In this document: positions 1-8,155 of the stretch, piece by piece
How the letters are laid out: each line of letters opens with the position of its first letter
How positions within the stretch are numbered: position 1 is the first letter of the stretch
Assembly (NCBI GenBank): GCA_024274785.1
Contig: JAJSAM010000027.1
Coordinates: forward strand, 1 to 64,000
Source of the DNA: Planctomycetota bacterium
GTDB taxonomy: Bacteria > Planctomycetota > JAJSAM01
Length of the DNA stretch: 64,000 nt
Direction of reading: 5' to 3'
The notes under the pieces: generated by a model
What the model was told of the DNA's origin: nothing
Seen by the model: only the letters and a program-made list of their open reading frames with translations
Database searches by the model: none
Translations under genes and position numbers: made by a program

Positions 1-1
1 C

Positions 2-343
2 CAGATGCGCGGCCAGATGCGCGGCCAGATGCGCGGCCAGATGCGCGGCCAGATGCGCGGCCAGATGCGCGGCCAGATGCGCGGCCAGATGTGCGGCCAG
101 ATGCGCGGCCGGACGATGGCTCGCTGCGGCGGCGGCCTGCACCACGGTCAGCAGATGAGGCGCGGCGGACGTGGCATGCAGCGTGGTCCGATGACGCAGC
201 GCGGCATGCGCGGCGGCCGGATGCACCAGGGGCGGATGATGCAGCGCGGCCAGATGATGCAGGGGCGCGGCATGACGTTGCCTGGCGGCGGATGCCAGTG
301 CGGGAAGCGCGGGCAGGGCTTCGCTGGGGGCCCGTGGCTGTAG
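2..343 (+). CDS. C-terminal part of a Met/Arg/Gly-rich repeat protein (partial)
   Basis: The reading frame is open through the left edge of the window and ends at TAG 341-343. The visible part begins with nine four-residue units (mostly MRGQ, then MCGQ and MRGR) encoded by a 12-bp tandem repeat. A tail of about 75 residues follows, rich in Met, Arg, Gly, Gln, His and Cys, with [12 protein letters not shown] near the end. I recognise no family. Met/His/Cys richness suggests metal binding, and the RG content resembles nucleic-acid-binding low-complexity tails; both are guesses. A stem-loop follows 20 bp after the stop, which supports a real 3' gene end. The frame could also be a chance open frame across a repeat, because repeats with a period divisible by three stay open easily. 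Confidence 0.45.
   Translation, partial: QMRGQMRGQMRGQMRGQMRGQMRGQMRGQMCGQMRGRTMARCGGGLHHGQQMRRGGRGMQRGPMTQRGMRGGRMHQGRMMQRGQMMQGRGMTLPGGGCQCGKRGQGFAGGPWL
5..112 (+). repeat. 12-bp tandem repeat, nine units
   Basis: The unit ATGCGCGGCCAG repeats head to tail from 5. Seven units are perfect, the eighth has T for C (position 91) and the ninth ends CGG. The array probably continues left of the window. It lies in frame with the preceding CDS entry, so each unit adds four residues; copy-number change would lengthen or shorten the protein without shifting the frame. Confidence 0.9.
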
Positions 344-362
344 GGTCGGATTTGAAGTGTGA

Positions 363-398
363 AACCGGGCGGTCGACCTTCGGATCGGTCGCCCGGTT
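363..398 (+). terminator. stem-loop after the repeat protein
   Basis: AACCGGGCG (363-371) pairs with CGCCCGGTT (390-398) around a partly self-complementary 18-nt centre containing TTCG. There is no T-run after it, so it may act as a weak or Rho-assisted terminator. Confidence 0.45.
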
Positions 399-557
399 CG
401 CGTTGGTGATGCAGGCCAGCGGTGAAGCAGTCCGGAGGGCGGGGCGGCGCCGGGGTGGGCCGGTGGTGGAGCGCATGCGTTTTCTCTTTCGGTGGCGTGA
501 CTCCGGGGCATGATTCACGGTCCTTGACAGGTGGGCGCGTGCCCACGGGAGAGCGCC

Positions 558-1559
558 ATGAGTTCGAGTGAGACCGAGGGCGCGGTGCGGATCGCGCCGG
601 AGCCGTTTGCCCACGTCGATGCCGAGGAAGTGAGAATGCTCACCGAGGAGATCAGCGCCCTGAAAGTCGAGAAGGGCGCCATCATCCTCGCGCACAACTA
701 CCAGTTGCCGGAGGTTCAGGACATCGCCGACTTCACCGGTGACTCTCTGGGCCTCTCGCTGCGCGCAAAGGAGTGCGAGCAGAACCTCATCGTTTTCTGC
801 GGCGTGCACTTCATGGCAGAGTCCGCGAAGATTCTCAATCCCACAAAGACGGTCCTGCTGCCGAGTCTCGCCGCGGGTTGCTCCCTCTCCGACTCCATCA
901 CCTACGACTCGATGATGGAGTGGAAGGACCGCTACCCGGACCACACCGTCGTCACCTATGTGAACTCCTCCGCGGAAGTGAAGGCGCTCTCGGACATCTG
1001 CTGCACCTCAGCGAACGCCGCGAGCGTGGTCCGCAGCATCGACAACGACAAGATCCTCTTCACCCCCGACCGAAACCTCGGCGCCTGGGTGAAGAAGCAG
1101 GTGCCGGAAAAGGAGATCGTCATCTACGACGGCGCCTGTCCCACCCACGACGTACTCCGCGGCGCGAACATCAGCGCCGCCGACCGGGGTGACCCCGGCA
1201 CGATCATTATCGCCCACCCGGAGTGCCGCGAGGACGTCCTCGAGCTGGCCGACGAGATCTGCTCCACCACCGGAATGTTCGAAGCGGTGAAGCGCCACCC
1301 TCATGCCAGGACCTTCATCATCGCCACCGAGTGGGCCCATGTGCACCGGATGAAGCAGATGTTCCCGGACAGGGAGTTCGTCGTGGCGGACGGTTGCATC
1401 GGCTGCCGGCTCCATTGTCCGTACATGAAGATGATCGACCTGAAGGCGCTCAAGCGATCCCTCGCCGAACGGGTTTTCGAGATCACCGTGGACGACGAGG
1501 ACATGGCCGGCGCCCGCCGCTCGCTCGAGCGGATGATGGCGGTCCCGCGCGACGCCTGA
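558..1559 (+). CDS. nadA: Quinolinate synthase NadA
   Basis: NadA condenses iminoaspartate with dihydroxyacetone phosphate to quinolinate, the second step of de novo NAD synthesis, using a [4Fe-4S] cluster in the cytoplasm. The 333-residue product has the family's blocks in order: HNYQLPEVQDIADFTGDSL, CGVHFMAESAK, AGCSLSDS, VTYVNSSAEVKALSDICCTS, AHPEC, and a C-terminal cysteine region GCIGCRLHCPYMKM. Cluster-ligating cysteines are present, although the last region is richer in Cys than usual. The frame runs back to a GTG at 531, but ATG 558 follows GGGAGAG and fits the usual family length. nadB and nadC are not in the window; the next gene lies 40 bp downstream and is unrelated to NAD synthesis except as an NAD user. 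Confidence 0.95.
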   Translation: MSSSETEGAVRIAPEPFAHVDAEEVRMLTEEISALKVEKGAIILAHNYQLPEVQDIADFTGDSLGLSLRAKECEQNLIVFCGVHFMAESAKILNPTKTVLLPSLAAGCSLSDSITYDSMMEWKDRYPDHTVVTYVNSSAEVKALSDICCTSANAASVVRSIDNDKILFTPDRNLGAWVKKQVPEKEIVIYDGACPTHDVLRGANISAADRGDPGTIIIAHPECREDVLELADEICSTTGMFEAVKRHPHARTFIIATEWAHVHRMKQMFPDREFVVADGCIGCRLHCPYMKMIDLKALKRSLAERVFEITVDDEDMAGARRSLERMMAVPRDA

Positions 1560-1599
1560 GAAACAGAGGAAGCCCGATCTACTCGACCAGGAGAGTCCC

Positions 1600-2958
1600 A
1601 TGCAGTCTGTGAACCCGGTGAACGGCGAGGTGATCAGGGATTACCCGGAGCACACTCCCCGCGAAGTGGACACCCTCGTCATGCTGGCCGCGGACGAGTA
1701 TCTGAACTGGCGCCGGACGAGTTTCGCGCACCGCTCGGAGCTGATGCGCGCCGCCGGAGCGGTCCTCCGGCAGGAGCGCACCACCTATGCCGAGCTGATG
1801 ACCGCGGAGATGGGCAAGACCGTCGTTTCCGCCGAGGCCGAGGTCGACAAGTGCGCGCTCGTCTGTGACTACTATGCCGAAAATGCCGAGCGGCTGCTCG
1901 CCCCGGAGCTCATGGAATCAGACGCCACGAAGAGCTTCACCCGGTGCGATCCCATCGGCCCGGTCCTCGCCGTCATGCCCTGGAATTTCCCCTTCTGGCA
2001 GGTGTTCCGCTTTGCCGCGCCGGGGTTGATGGCCGGAAATGTGGGAATGCTCAAGCACGCCAGCAACGTTCCCGGGTGCGCCCTCGCGATCGAGGAGGTC
2101 TTTCGCAAAGCCGGTTTCCCGGAGGGCGCCTTCACCACCCTGATGATCTCCTCCCGCAACGTGGCCGATGTGATCCGCAGGCCCGAGATCAAGGCCGTGA
2201 CGCTCACCGGCAGCGAGCCTGCGGGCATGGCCGTGGCCGCCGCCGCCGGCAAGGCCCTGAAGAAGAGCCTGCTGGAGCTTGGCGGTTCCGACCCCTTCAT
2301 CGTCCTGGCCGACGCCGATCTCGAGATGGCCGCCGACGGCGCAGTCCTCGGCCGCACCATCAACGCCGGCCAGAGCTGCATCGCGGCGAAGCGTTTCATC
2401 GTCGAGACCGGGGTCTACGAGAAATTCGAGCAACTGCTCACCCAGCGGATGGCCGCCCTGAAGCTCGGCGACCCCATGGACCGCACCGTCGACATCGGTC
2501 CGCTCGCCCGCGAAGACCTCGTCGACGACCTGGAAGACCAGGTCACGCGCTCCGTCGCCAGGGGGGCGATCAAGATCCTCGGGGGGCACCGTCCCTCCGG
2601 CCGCGGCTGTTTCTACGAGCCCACCATCCTCTCTCACGTTTCGCCCGGCATGGCCGCCTTCGACGAGGAGACCTTCGGCCCGGTGGCTGCGCTCATCCGC
2701 GCCGCCGACGAGGAGCACGCCGTGGAACTGGCCAACAAGTCGGAGTTCGGCCTCGGCGCGTCGATCTGGACCAGCGACCCGGAGAGGGGCGAGGCGATGG
2801 CTCCGGAGATCGAGGCCGGCGCGGTCTTCGTGAACGGCATCGTGAAGTCCGACCCCCGCCTCCCCTTCGGCGGAATCAAGAAATCGGGCTACGGCCGCGA
2901 ACTGTCGGGTGCCGGAATCCGGGAGTTCGTCAACCTGAAGACGGTGTGGATCAAGTAG
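1600..2958 (+). CDS. NAD(P)-dependent succinate-semialdehyde dehydrogenase-type aldehyde dehydrogenase
   Basis: This 452-residue aldehyde dehydrogenase resembles the short Sad/YneI type that oxidises succinate semialdehyde to succinate. Visible family features are MPWNFPFWQV (cofactor-binding loop), the catalytic glutamate in LELGGSDPF, the nucleophilic cysteine in GQSCIAAKRF, and ETFGPV and LPFGGIKKSGYGRELS near the C-terminus. ATG 1600 follows GACCAGGAGAGTCCC, a good ribosome-binding site. It starts 40 bp after nadA on the same strand, so co-transcription is possible. The substrate is inferred from the subfamily; other short-chain aldehydes are possible. The gene is convergent with the ABC1 kinase, with 18 bp between stops. 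Confidence 0.88.
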   Translation: MQSVNPVNGEVIRDYPEHTPREVDTLVMLAADEYLNWRRTSFAHRSELMRAAGAVLRQERTTYAELMTAEMGKTVVSAEAEVDKCALVCDYYAENAERLLAPELMESDATKSFTRCDPIGPVLAVMPWNFPFWQVFRFAAPGLMAGNVGMLKHASNVPGCALAIEEVFRKAGFPEGAFTTLMISSRNVADVIRRPEIKAVTLTGSEPAGMAVAAAAGKALKKSLLELGGSDPFIVLADADLEMAADGAVLGRTINAGQSCIAAKRFIVETGVYEKFEQLLTQRMAALKLGDPMDRTVDIGPLAREDLVDDLEDQVTRSVARGAIKILGGHRPSGRGCFYEPTILSHVSPGMAAFDEETFGPVAALIRAADEEHAVELANKSEFGLGASIWTSDPERGEAMAPEIEAGAVFVNGIVKSDPRLPFGGIKKSGYGRELSGAGIREFVNLKTVWIK

Positions 2959-2976
2959 CGCCGACCGGGCGGCGGG

Positions 2977-4632
2977 TCAGTGCAGGTCGTTCGAGTTGTG
3001 GATCGCCTTCAGGAGGATGAAGCCGAGGAACAGGGCCAGCGCGGTGCCGAGTGCGCCGAAAACCGAGACTCCGAACAGGAGCGGCTTCACCGCGGCCGCA
3101 AGGATCATCGAGGAGCCGATGAAGAGTGCGGCCGCCAGCATGCCGAGCACCAGCCGATTCATCGCCGGATCGAGATGCCGGTGCTCGAGGGATACCTGGA
3201 ACCGGCCACGGTCCATGCGCTCGAGGATCTGGTGGGCGTGGCGGGGGAAACCGCGCATGAGCCGGTCCCAGTCCTTGACCATCGTGATCATCCGCTTCAG
3301 GTTCTCCTTCGGGGAGAGCCGGCGGTGCAGCATCTTTTTCACGTAGGGTTCGAGGATCTCGGCCAGGCTGAATTGGCGGTCGAGGAGGCGGCTGGTCCCC
3401 TCGAGCATGACGATGACCTTGAGGAGGAGCGAGATGTTCGGGCGCAACCGGACGCCGTGGCTGCGGATGATGTCCACGCCGTCCTCGATCGCGCCGGCCA
3501 CGTCGAGGTTCTCGAGCGAGTGCTTCGCGTACTCCGAGAGGAATTCGCCGAGGTCGATCTCGAGTTGCTCGCGGTCGAGGTCCTGGGGGAGCGAACCGAG
3601 TCGCGAGACGTAATACACGAGGTCGTCGGTGTCCTGATTCACCATGGCGATCATCAGACCCCCGAGATCCTCCATGGTGCGGTCGTCCACGCGGCCGGTC
3701 ATGCCGCAATCGAGCATCCCGAGCGTGCCGTCTTCGAGCACGAGCAGGTTCCCGGGGTGCGGATCCGCGTGATAGAAGCCGTCGCGGAAGATCATGTCGA
3801 GGTACACGTTGGCCCCGGTCACCGCGAGTTCGCGAGGGTCCACCCGATCGGAGGGCACTTCGTCGATCCGGCGGATTCCGGTGCCGACGAGCCTCTCCAT
3901 GGTGAGTACGCGGCGGCTGGAGCGCTCCGGGACGGTCTCGGGGAAGTGCACGTCCTCCTGGTTCGCGAAGTTCCGGGCGAACTCCTCGAGGTTGTTCAAC
4001 TCCCGACGGTAGTCCAGTTCCCGCAGGAGCACCTTCCGAAACTCCCGCACCGTGGCGCGAGGATGGATGTTGCGCAGCTCCTTCGCGAACTCTTCCGCCA
4101 GGCCGGCCAGCCCCTCGATGATGTCGAGATCCTCCTGGATCCGGTCCTCGATGTCCGGGTGCTGCACCTTGACCACGACCTCACGCCCATCCTCGAGCCT
4201 GGCGGCGTGGACCTGGCCGATGGATGCCGAGCCGAGGGGCGCGTAGTCGAACTCGGCGAAGAGACTCTCCGGTGGCGCGCCGAGTTCATCCTCGATTCGC
4301 TTGCGCACCGAGCCTTCGGTATCCGGGGGAACATCGGCCTGCAGCTTCGCGAACTCGGCGGTGATCTCCGGCCCCACCAGGTCGGCTCGGGTGCTGAGAA
4401 TCTGCGCCAGCTTGATGAAGGTCGGGCCCAGTTCGGTCGCCGCAAGCCGGATCCGCTCCCCGCGCGGGCGCCCCGAGATGACGTCGCCATCCTTCGACTT
4501 GAAGAGCTTCTTCAGGAACTCCGGGTCGCTCTTGTTGAGCCATCCCGCCAGGCCGTACTTCGCGAGCACCTTGATGATGGTCGTGAAGCGGGCGGTGTTC
4601 CGCTTGAAATTGGGTAGCGAACTCAGGCGCAC
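2977..4632 (-). CDS. ABC1/UbiB-family atypical kinase (AarF/ADCK)
   Basis: This 551-residue protein belongs to the UbiB/AarF/COQ8 atypical kinase family, which supports isoprenoid-quinone synthesis or other lipid processes at the membrane. In order it shows GPTFIKLAQILSTRADL (the family's KxGQ-like motif, here KLAQ), the Ala-rich-loop equivalent LGSASIGQVH, the catalytic YHADPHPGNLLV and the metal-binding LDCGMTGR. Two C-terminal membrane segments close the chain. The frame extends upstream, but GTG 4632 overlaps the stop of the peroxiredoxin gene (TAGTG), and the sequence MRLSSLPNFKRN looks like a true N-terminus. The overlap implies translational coupling with the peroxiredoxin. Confidence 0.9.
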   Translation of the reverse strand: MRLSSLPNFKRNTARFTTIIKVLAKYGLAGWLNKSDPEFLKKLFKSKDGDVISGRPRGERIRLAATELGPTFIKLAQILSTRADLVGPEITAEFAKLQADVPPDTEGSVRKRIEDELGAPPESLFAEFDYAPLGSASIGQVHAARLEDGREVVVKVQHPDIEDRIQEDLDIIEGLAGLAEEFAKELRNIHPRATVREFRKVLLRELDYRRELNNLEEFARNFANQEDVHFPETVPERSSRRVLTMERLVGTGIRRIDEVPSDRVDPRELAVTGANVYLDMIFRDGFYHADPHPGNLLVLEDGTLGMLDCGMTGRVDDRTMEDLGGLMIAMVNQDTDDLVYYVSRLGSLPQDLDREQLEIDLGEFLSEYAKHSLENLDVAGAIEDGVDIIRSHGVRLRPNISLLLKVIVMLEGTSRLLDRQFSLAEILEPYVKKMLHRRLSPKENLKRMITMVKDWDRLMRGFPRHAHQILERMDRGRFQVSLEHRHLDPAMNRLVLGMLAAALFIGSSMILAAAVKPLLFGVSVFGALGTALALFLGFILLKAIHNSNDLH

Positions 4633-5126
4633 TATCCGGCCCTGTCCTCGGCCTGCGCCACTTTCAGTGCTTCGTAGACCGCTTCGGCGTGGCCCGGAAC
4701 CTTGACGTTTCTCCACATCCGGCGGATCCGGCGTTCGGGATCAATCAGGAAGGTGGAGCGGTCGACTCCCATCACCTTCTTCCCGTACATGTTCTTCTCC
4801 TTCATCACGCCGTACCTGTCGTGTACGACCTTGTCCGGGTCGCAGAGGAGAGGGTACTTCAGGCCGTACTTCGCGGCGAAGTTGCCGTTCGCCTTCGCGC
4901 TGTCGCGGCTGATGCCGAGGAGAACCGTCTTCGCCCGGCTGAATTTCGCCTTTCCATCCTGGAAGGCCACGGCTTCCCGGGTTCAGCCGGACGTCGATGC
5001 CTTCGGATAAAAGAAGAGCACCGTCCATTTTTCTCCGAGATCGGAGAGGTCGACGGTTTCGCCGGATGCGGCTTCGAGCTTGAAGGCCGGCGCCTTCAGT
5101 CCCGCTCTCAGTTCTTTCGCTGCCAT
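4632..5126 (-). CDS. bcp: Peroxiredoxin (BCP/PrxQ type) with probable selenocysteine at the peroxidatic position
   Basis: Two adjacent frames on the minus strand read as one 164-residue BCP/PrxQ peroxiredoxin if TGA 4985-4983 is decoded as selenocysteine (residue 48). Around it the protein reads FFYPKASTSG-U-TREAVAF, where ordinary homologues have YPKxxTPGCT with the peroxidatic cysteine exactly at the TGA. Sequence before (KAPAFKLEAASGETVDLSD) and after (LLGISRDSAKANGNFAAKYG, FLIDPERRI) is intact and in the same frame, so this is not a typical decay product. The resolving Cys found five residues later in E. coli BCP is Val here; another Cys occurs in LLCDPD. ATG 5126 follows GAGGAGG with 6 nt spacing. 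The role would be reduction of hydrogen and lipid peroxides. A sequencing error or a nonsense mutation (TGC to TGA) is the alternative. Confidence 0.8.
4948..4967 (-). promoter_or_regulatory. Candidate bacterial SECIS hairpin downstream of the TGA
   Basis: Read on the minus strand, GCCUUCC (4967-4961) pairs with GGAAAGGC (4955-4948, one bulged A) and presents the loop AGGAU. The loop begins 22 nt after the UGA and has a G in its second position. From memory, bacterial SECIS consensus calls for a short stem with an early loop G roughly 16-37 nt after UGA, so this fits. No folding program was run. Confidence 0.45.
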
Positions 5127-5271
5127 GCCCTGCCTCCTCATTGGATCCATGCTTCCTTCGGCCATCGATTGTATCGCCGGCGTCGACCACCGACGACTCC
5201 CGCCAGGAAAGCATCTCTTGGTCGGCAAACGAGAATGCGGTCCAATCCCCCGCCGACCTGTGGAGGAGCCG

Positions 5272-6465
5272 ATGGAGTTCGCCGAGTCCCTCTCCCGTAG
5301 GGACAAAACCACCGAAGCGCTCGACGAGATTCTCTCCGATCTGAAGGAGAGTTCGTCCGGCGCCACTCCAGACCTCGGCTTCCTCTTTTTCTCCCATCAC
5401 CACGTTGATTCCGCGGAAGAGGTTGTCCGGCGAATTCGCGCCGAGACCGGTGTCAGAACTCTCCTCGGATGCACCGGAGAGTCGATTATCGGCGGCGGCA
5501 GCGAGGTCGAGCGGGAGTCCTCCATGTGCCTCTGGACGGCGAGCCTTCCGGGTGCCAGCGTCACCTCGTTCGAATTCCGATGCGATCAGACCCAGGACGG
5601 TTTCACGTTTCCGCTGACACCCGGGGATGTTTTCCGGAATGCCGGCGAGGATGCCGTCGTGCTGCTGCTCGGGGAGCCGTTCACCATGCCGGTGGACGTC
5701 TACATCCGGCGCCTGAACGAGGAGTTCCCGGGCCTGCCCGTGGTGGGTGGCATGGCCAGTGGCACCACGCAACCCGGCAAGAACCGCCTGGTCCACGACG
5801 ACGTGATCCTGCCGATCGGGGCGGTGGGCGTCGTCATCTCCGGCGGCGTCGAAGTGCGCACCGTGGTTTCCCAGGGTTGTCGTCCGGTGGGGAAGCCCCT
5901 CGTGGTGACGGCCTGCGACCGGAACGCCCTGCAGAAGCTCGGGGGCCGGGCCGCCATCACCTGCCTGCAGGAACTCTTCGCTACGCTCTCGCCCGAGGAC
6001 CGGAAGCTCTTCCAGAGCGCGCCGCATATCGGCATCGTGATGAACGAGCGGCAGGAAGCGTTCGGTCCCGGCGACTTCCTCATCCGCAACGTCATCGGCG
6101 TCGATCAGGAGAAGGGCGCACTGTTCATCGGCGACTATCTGCGGCGGGGCCAGACCGTGCAGTTCCACGTCCGCGACGGCCAGGCGGCGAGCGACGACCT
6201 GACAGCGCTGCTCGAGCCCGAGCAGGGCCGCGGCGATTTGGCCGCCGAGGGTGGTTTGATCTTCTCCTGTAACGGACGCGGGACGCGGCTTTTCGAGGGG
6301 CCCGATCACGACATCACCGCCGTGCATGCCGCCCTCGGCCGGATTCCCATGGCCGGCTTCTTCGCCCAGGGGGAACTGGGGCCGGTGGGGGCGAAGAACC
6401 ACCTGCACGGCTTCACGACGTGCCTGGCGTTGTTCTCGAACACCGCCGAATCCCAGGTTTATTGA
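5272..6465 (+). CDS. FIST N/C-domain signalling protein
   Basis: The 397-residue protein matches the FIST family (F-box and intracellular signal transduction sensory domain), thought to bind small ligands such as amino acids. The N-terminal FIST half includes VRTLLGCTGESIIGGG and VVLLLGEPFTMPVDVYIRRL with GLPVVGGMASG. The C-terminal half includes PHIGIVMNERQEAFGPGDFLIRN, GGLIFSCNGRG and MAGFFAQGELGPVG. No kinase or GGDEF output domain is attached, so any partner is encoded elsewhere. ATG 5272 follows GGAGGAG; the frame also opens further upstream (5080) but overlaps the divergent peroxiredoxin there. The gene is divergent from the peroxiredoxin with 145 bp between starts, and its 3' end abuts the kinase-RDD gene. 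Confidence 0.88.
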   Translation: MEFAESLSRRDKTTEALDEILSDLKESSSGATPDLGFLFFSHHHVDSAEEVVRRIRAETGVRTLLGCTGESIIGGGSEVERESSMCLWTASLPGASVTSFEFRCDQTQDGFTFPLTPGDVFRNAGEDAVVLLLGEPFTMPVDVYIRRLNEEFPGLPVVGGMASGTTQPGKNRLVHDDVILPIGAVGVVISGGVEVRTVVSQGCRPVGKPLVVTACDRNALQKLGGRAAITCLQELFATLSPEDRKLFQSAPHIGIVMNERQEAFGPGDFLIRNVIGVDQEKGALFIGDYLRRGQTVQFHVRDGQAASDDLTALLEPEQGRGDLAAEGGLIFSCNGRGTRLFEGPDHDITAVHAALGRIPMAGFFAQGELGPVGAKNHLHGFTTCLALFSNTAESQVY

Positions 6466-6478
6466 TGGTCATGATCAC

Positions 6479-7843
6479 TCAGGAAATGGCCGGCTCGGAA
6501 TCGGAGGAGCGGTAGACCACGCGCGTGTCGGTCAGCAGATCGGAGAGAGTTCTCTTGCCCCGGATCGCGTAACAGAGCGCCCCTGCCAGGAAGGCGAGGA
6601 AAAGCAGAAGCACTCCCGCCAGCTGGATCAGCCCGGGATGCCGAGCAGGGGCCGGGACGAGGATGAGGAGCATCCCTGCGTAGCGCAACAGGAAACGGTA
6701 CACCAGTACTCGCGGTTCGGGGCGACCGCCGTCCCTGGTCACCACCCGGAAGTTGAAGAGGAGCTTGGCGGGTGACCCTCCGGCGAGACGTTCCATGCCC
6801 ATCTGGAGGAACACCAACAGGCTGAGATCCATCGCGAGGCCGAGCCATTGGATCCACGGACCCGATTTCTCGTAGCCCATGACCGTCAGCAATGCGGCCC
6901 CTCCTCCCGTCACCAGGAGGATCGCCATCACGTAGATCAGGAAATCGATGCCGACGGCCGCGGCGCGAGCGACGAGCGGCGCGAGGGCCTGTGTCTGCGG
7001 CCGGAGTTCCTCGAGCAACTCGACGACCTCGGACATGTCGGCGGGGCGCTTCTCCCGCTCCTTCCCGGCGAGCCGTTGCAACGTCTTCTGCACCCGGGGC
7101 GGCAGGTCCGGGCAGTGCTCACGCACATCCGGCAGCGGCCGGTTCATCTGGTCGTCGAGCATCGCCCCGAGGGTCCGGCCCTCGAAGGGGTGGCGGCCCG
7201 CCAGCAGGAACCAGCCCAGCAGTCCGAGGTTGTAGATGTCGCTTCGGGGGTCGAGATTCTGTCCCCGGCACTGCTCCGGGCTCATGTATCTCGGCGTGCC
7301 CATGATCCGGCCGGCCCCGGTGACGTCCATGTCGCCGGTGAGGGATTTCGCGAGCCCGAAGTCCGTGACCTTCACTCCGCCGGAGGGGAGCAGCATGATA
7401 TTACTCGGCTTCACGTCCCGGTGGATGACGCCGGCCCGATGCGCCGCGGCGAGACCCTTCGCGGCCTGGATCAGGACATCGAGCGTCTGGTTGAGTCGCA
7501 TCGGCCCGTCTTCGAGAATCCGGTCTTCGAGGTTCCTGCCCGGCAGGAGTTCCATGGCGAAGTAGTAACGGCCCTCCGTTTCACCCACGAAGTAGATGTG
7601 CGTCAGGTTCGGGTGATTCACGCGGGCCGCGGCACGGGCCTCGCGCTGGAAGCGGCGGACGATGTCCTCGTCCTCCGAGATCTCCGAGTTCAGGACTTTC
7701 ACCGCCACCGGGCGGTCGAGCGCCGTGTCGTGGGATTCGTAGACCGTCCCCATGGCTCCGGCGCCGAGCGGCGACAGGACCCGGTAGTGCGCCAGCATGG
7801 TGTCCGGCGCGATCTGGCTTTCCGCAGGGCTACTACCTTCCAT
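6479..7843 (-). CDS. Ser/Thr protein kinase fused to an RDD membrane domain
   Basis: Residues about 15-280 form a Hanks-type kinase: GAGAMGTVY glycine loop, AVKVL lysine, HRDVKPSNIM catalytic loop, DFGLAKS, and a GTPRYMSPEQ activation segment. The rest (about 300-450) is an RDD-type membrane domain with ARAAAVGIDFLIYVMAILLV, RLAGGSPAKLLFNFRV and several hydrophobic helices. The pair suggests a membrane-anchored signalling kinase; the RDD part is often linked to transport, with unknown substrate. Three starts are possible (ATG 7906, ATG 7843, and a further upstream codon). 7843 is chosen because TTGGAGG lies just before it and the extra N-terminal residues look unconserved. It is divergent from the FG-GAP lipoprotein gene. 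Confidence 0.88.
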   Translation of the reverse strand: MEGSSPAESQIAPDTMLAHYRVLSPLGAGAMGTVYESHDTALDRPVAVKVLNSEISEDEDIVRRFQREARAAARVNHPNLTHIYFVGETEGRYYFAMELLPGRNLEDRILEDGPMRLNQTLDVLIQAAKGLAAAHRAGVIHRDVKPSNIMLLPSGGVKVTDFGLAKSLTGDMDVTGAGRIMGTPRYMSPEQCRGQNLDPRSDIYNLGLLGWFLLAGRHPFEGRTLGAMLDDQMNRPLPDVREHCPDLPPRVQKTLQRLAGKEREKRPADMSEVVELLEELRPQTQALAPLVARAAAVGIDFLIYVMAILLVTGGGAALLTVMGYEKSGPWIQWLGLAMDLSLLVFLQMGMERLAGGSPAKLLFNFRVVTRDGGRPEPRVLVYRFLLRYAGMLLILVPAPARHPGLIQLAGVLLLFLAFLAGALCYAIRGKRTLSDLLTDTRVVYRSSDSEPAIS

Positions 7844-8155
7844 GGGCCTCCAAGGATAAGCTGCACGGGAGTCTGCATCCATATCGACTGTGGTGTTCGT
7901 CGCCATGAAGTTTTTGTGCCTGTCCGTTCTCCTCACGGAGCGACTCAAGGAGGATGCGCTCTTCTTTTCCCCCTGGAGATTCGAGTTCCACTCTGCGCAG
8001 TCACTGGCGCGAGTTCATCGAGGCACGAGACGCCTTTCTCGCCGGTCAGCGCCGCACCGGGGTGTGGGCACTCGCCCGGGACTGCAGGCCGGAGCGGATC
8101 GGGTGATCGCTTGAGCCTTCCCCGGCGCCGGGCGGTTCGCTATCTTGTCCCCCAC
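7844..8155. other. Divergent intergenic region, 312 bp
   Basis: This region separates the kinase-RDD gene (leftward) from the FG-GAP lipoprotein gene (rightward) and must hold both promoters. I see a perfect palindrome CCCGGCGCCGGG at 8120-8131, and TATCTT at 8141-8146 that ends 9 nt before the rightward ATG, a possible -10 box for a leaderless transcript. No small gene or RNA is recognisable. Confidence 0.4.

Noticed and set aside
1..112. A CRISPR array at the left edge
   Set aside because: The 12-bp units are directly adjacent with no spacers, and they translate as a protein repeat.
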